Assembly: GCF_021018805.1 (NCBI RefSeq)
Contig: NC_086248.1
Span: 100,215,239 to 100,279,238 of the forward strand
DNA: 64,000 bases
Origin: Prinia subflava
Lineage: Eukaryota; Chordata; Aves; Passeriformes; Cisticolidae
Direction: 5' to 3'
Numbering within the stretch: the stretch's first letter is position 1; each line of letters opens with the position of its first letter. The position numbers and the translations under genes are program-made. Below the pieces are notes generated by a model. It was not told where the DNA came from. It saw only the letters and a list, made by a program, of their open reading frames with translations, and did not search any database. This document shows positions 63,001 through 64,000 of the stretch, in pieces.

Positions 63001-64000
63001 TAGGTACACATTTGATTATTTATTTTTTTTTTCCAGTGGGAGAATTGGAATATTTGTTGCATATTGGATTTTAAGTGCTGGTTTATAAGTGACAACAGGA
63101 AAAAAAGCAGAAACAGCTTTGACACGTTAGCCTTTCTGACACTGATATTGACTGTGCCCATTTATATCAAAACCATGGCTGTCAAAACTTGTTACATTTT
63201 AAAATACATATAAGCAAAACTTAAGTATGCTTATCCATAATTTACCTTTTTATAGAAAAAATATCTTTATGTTTAGATACATTAACATAACAGAAAAAAA
63301 CATTTAAATATTTCCTTTTACCCTTATATCTTGCACAATGTTCTTAAGAATAAGCAGATTGGAAACTAGCTGGTATAGAAAGGAAGAGAATTTGGACTGT
63401 GACTTTATTTTAAGAATAAGCTCCTCTTAATTACAGGTGTCTTCATCCCAAAAACAGTAGTTATAAAATAGTTACAACTGAATTTCACACTCATATCCTT
63501 TATTTGTTGTTTTCTTTGTTGTAATTTAAAAGCGGAATTATAACATTTTGCCTAATTAAGAATAATGAGAATAATATTTAAATGTTTATTATTATTATTG
63601 ATTATTTAACTGTTTTAAAATACTTTTATAATCATCATGGACCAAAAAGCACAATTTATGGACACTGCTTATTCTTGGATGCTTCTCGGCAGACTGGAGC
63701 CAAGGAAGGAGGACTAAAATAGACATTTCGGATTGTTTTCGGAAATTATGAATAGATGAATACAAAGGTTGATCCCTGTTCTAAGATCAGCCTCCACTGA
63801 CTTTGATGGGTATGCACTTTCCATAGAAGAAAATCTTTGCTTTAGTACATGGAATTGTTTTTAACCTTGAGAGAATCTCTCCAATGCTCCTGGTGCCATT
63901 TATCATCTCTTTGGGATTGTGCTCAGCGTCAGAGAGTGACAATTTTTTATTTAACAAAACAAGTAAGCTTCTTGACAGAAGTGCCTACTTGTACTTTCTT

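Larger units (their letters stand above)
53761..64000 (-). other. NRXN1: NRXN1 intron upstream of the SS3-proximal exon (partial)
   Basis: I found no exon, RNA gene or complete transposon here. Contents are an oriented CR1 3' fragment near 54.8-55.3 kb, a TA/TG microsatellite at 57374-57404, a poly-T tract at 60018-60034 and otherwise AT-rich unique sequence. I looked on the minus strand for the small SS3 cassette and for the preceding LNS4 exon (RVKLTVNL) and saw neither. The long open frames at 56630-56953 and 62814-63161 have no recognisable domain or splice context. Confidence 0.8.

Noticed and set aside
1..64000. Prokaryotic-type systems, CRISPR arrays, tRNA or rRNA genes
   Set aside because: No regular spacer-repeat array, operon-like gene order, tRNA or rRNA sequence was seen; the sequence is vertebrate intron.

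Overview
The window is vertebrate nuclear DNA, AT-rich and poor in CpG. It is most likely from a bird: all five recognisable transposon copies are CR1 LINEs, the sauropsid family, and I recognised no Alu, L1 or B-type elements. A crocodilian or turtle is not excluded. Almost everything is intron of one gene read on the minus strand, neurexin-1 (NRXN1), a presynaptic adhesion receptor.

Five coding exons are present. In transcript order (falling coordinates) they are 53638-53760 (LNS4, just after splice site 3), 48598-48979 (end of LNS4, start of LNS5), 47875-48065 (middle of LNS5), 32705-32878 (end of LNS5) and 27041-27160 (third EGF-like domain). All have AG/GT boundaries. Reading phase is kept across every junction, giving 990 bp of continuous frame. 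The protein matches NRXN1 rather than NRXN2 or NRXN3 at diagnostic positions. The exons for the earlier domains lie beyond position 64000. The LNS6, splice site 4, transmembrane and cytoplasmic exons, and the beta-neurexin promoter, lie before position 1.

Layout: 1-27040 is intron (CR1 copies at about 5.4, 12.2-14.0 and 23.6-24.5 kb, a 63-T tract at 8.26 kb, a 21-bp tandem repeat at 7.5 kb). 27161-32704 is a 5.5 kb intron. 32879-47874 is a 15 kb intron with a CR1 copy at 43.6-44.8 kb and an isolated CpG-rich segment at 46.2-46.5 kb. 48066-48597 is a very short intron. 48980-53637 is a 4.7 kb intron. 53761-64000 is intron with one CR1 3' end at 54.8-55.3 kb.

The most unusual structures are a roughly 960-bp minisatellite of 44-bp units that has grown inside the coding part of a dead CR1 copy (12706-13664), and the CpG-rich, promoter-like segment at 46222-46540. 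I found no gene other than NRXN1. The remaining open reading frames look like chance, simple repeat or CR1 remnants. Comparisons with other neurexins are from memory, not from a database search.
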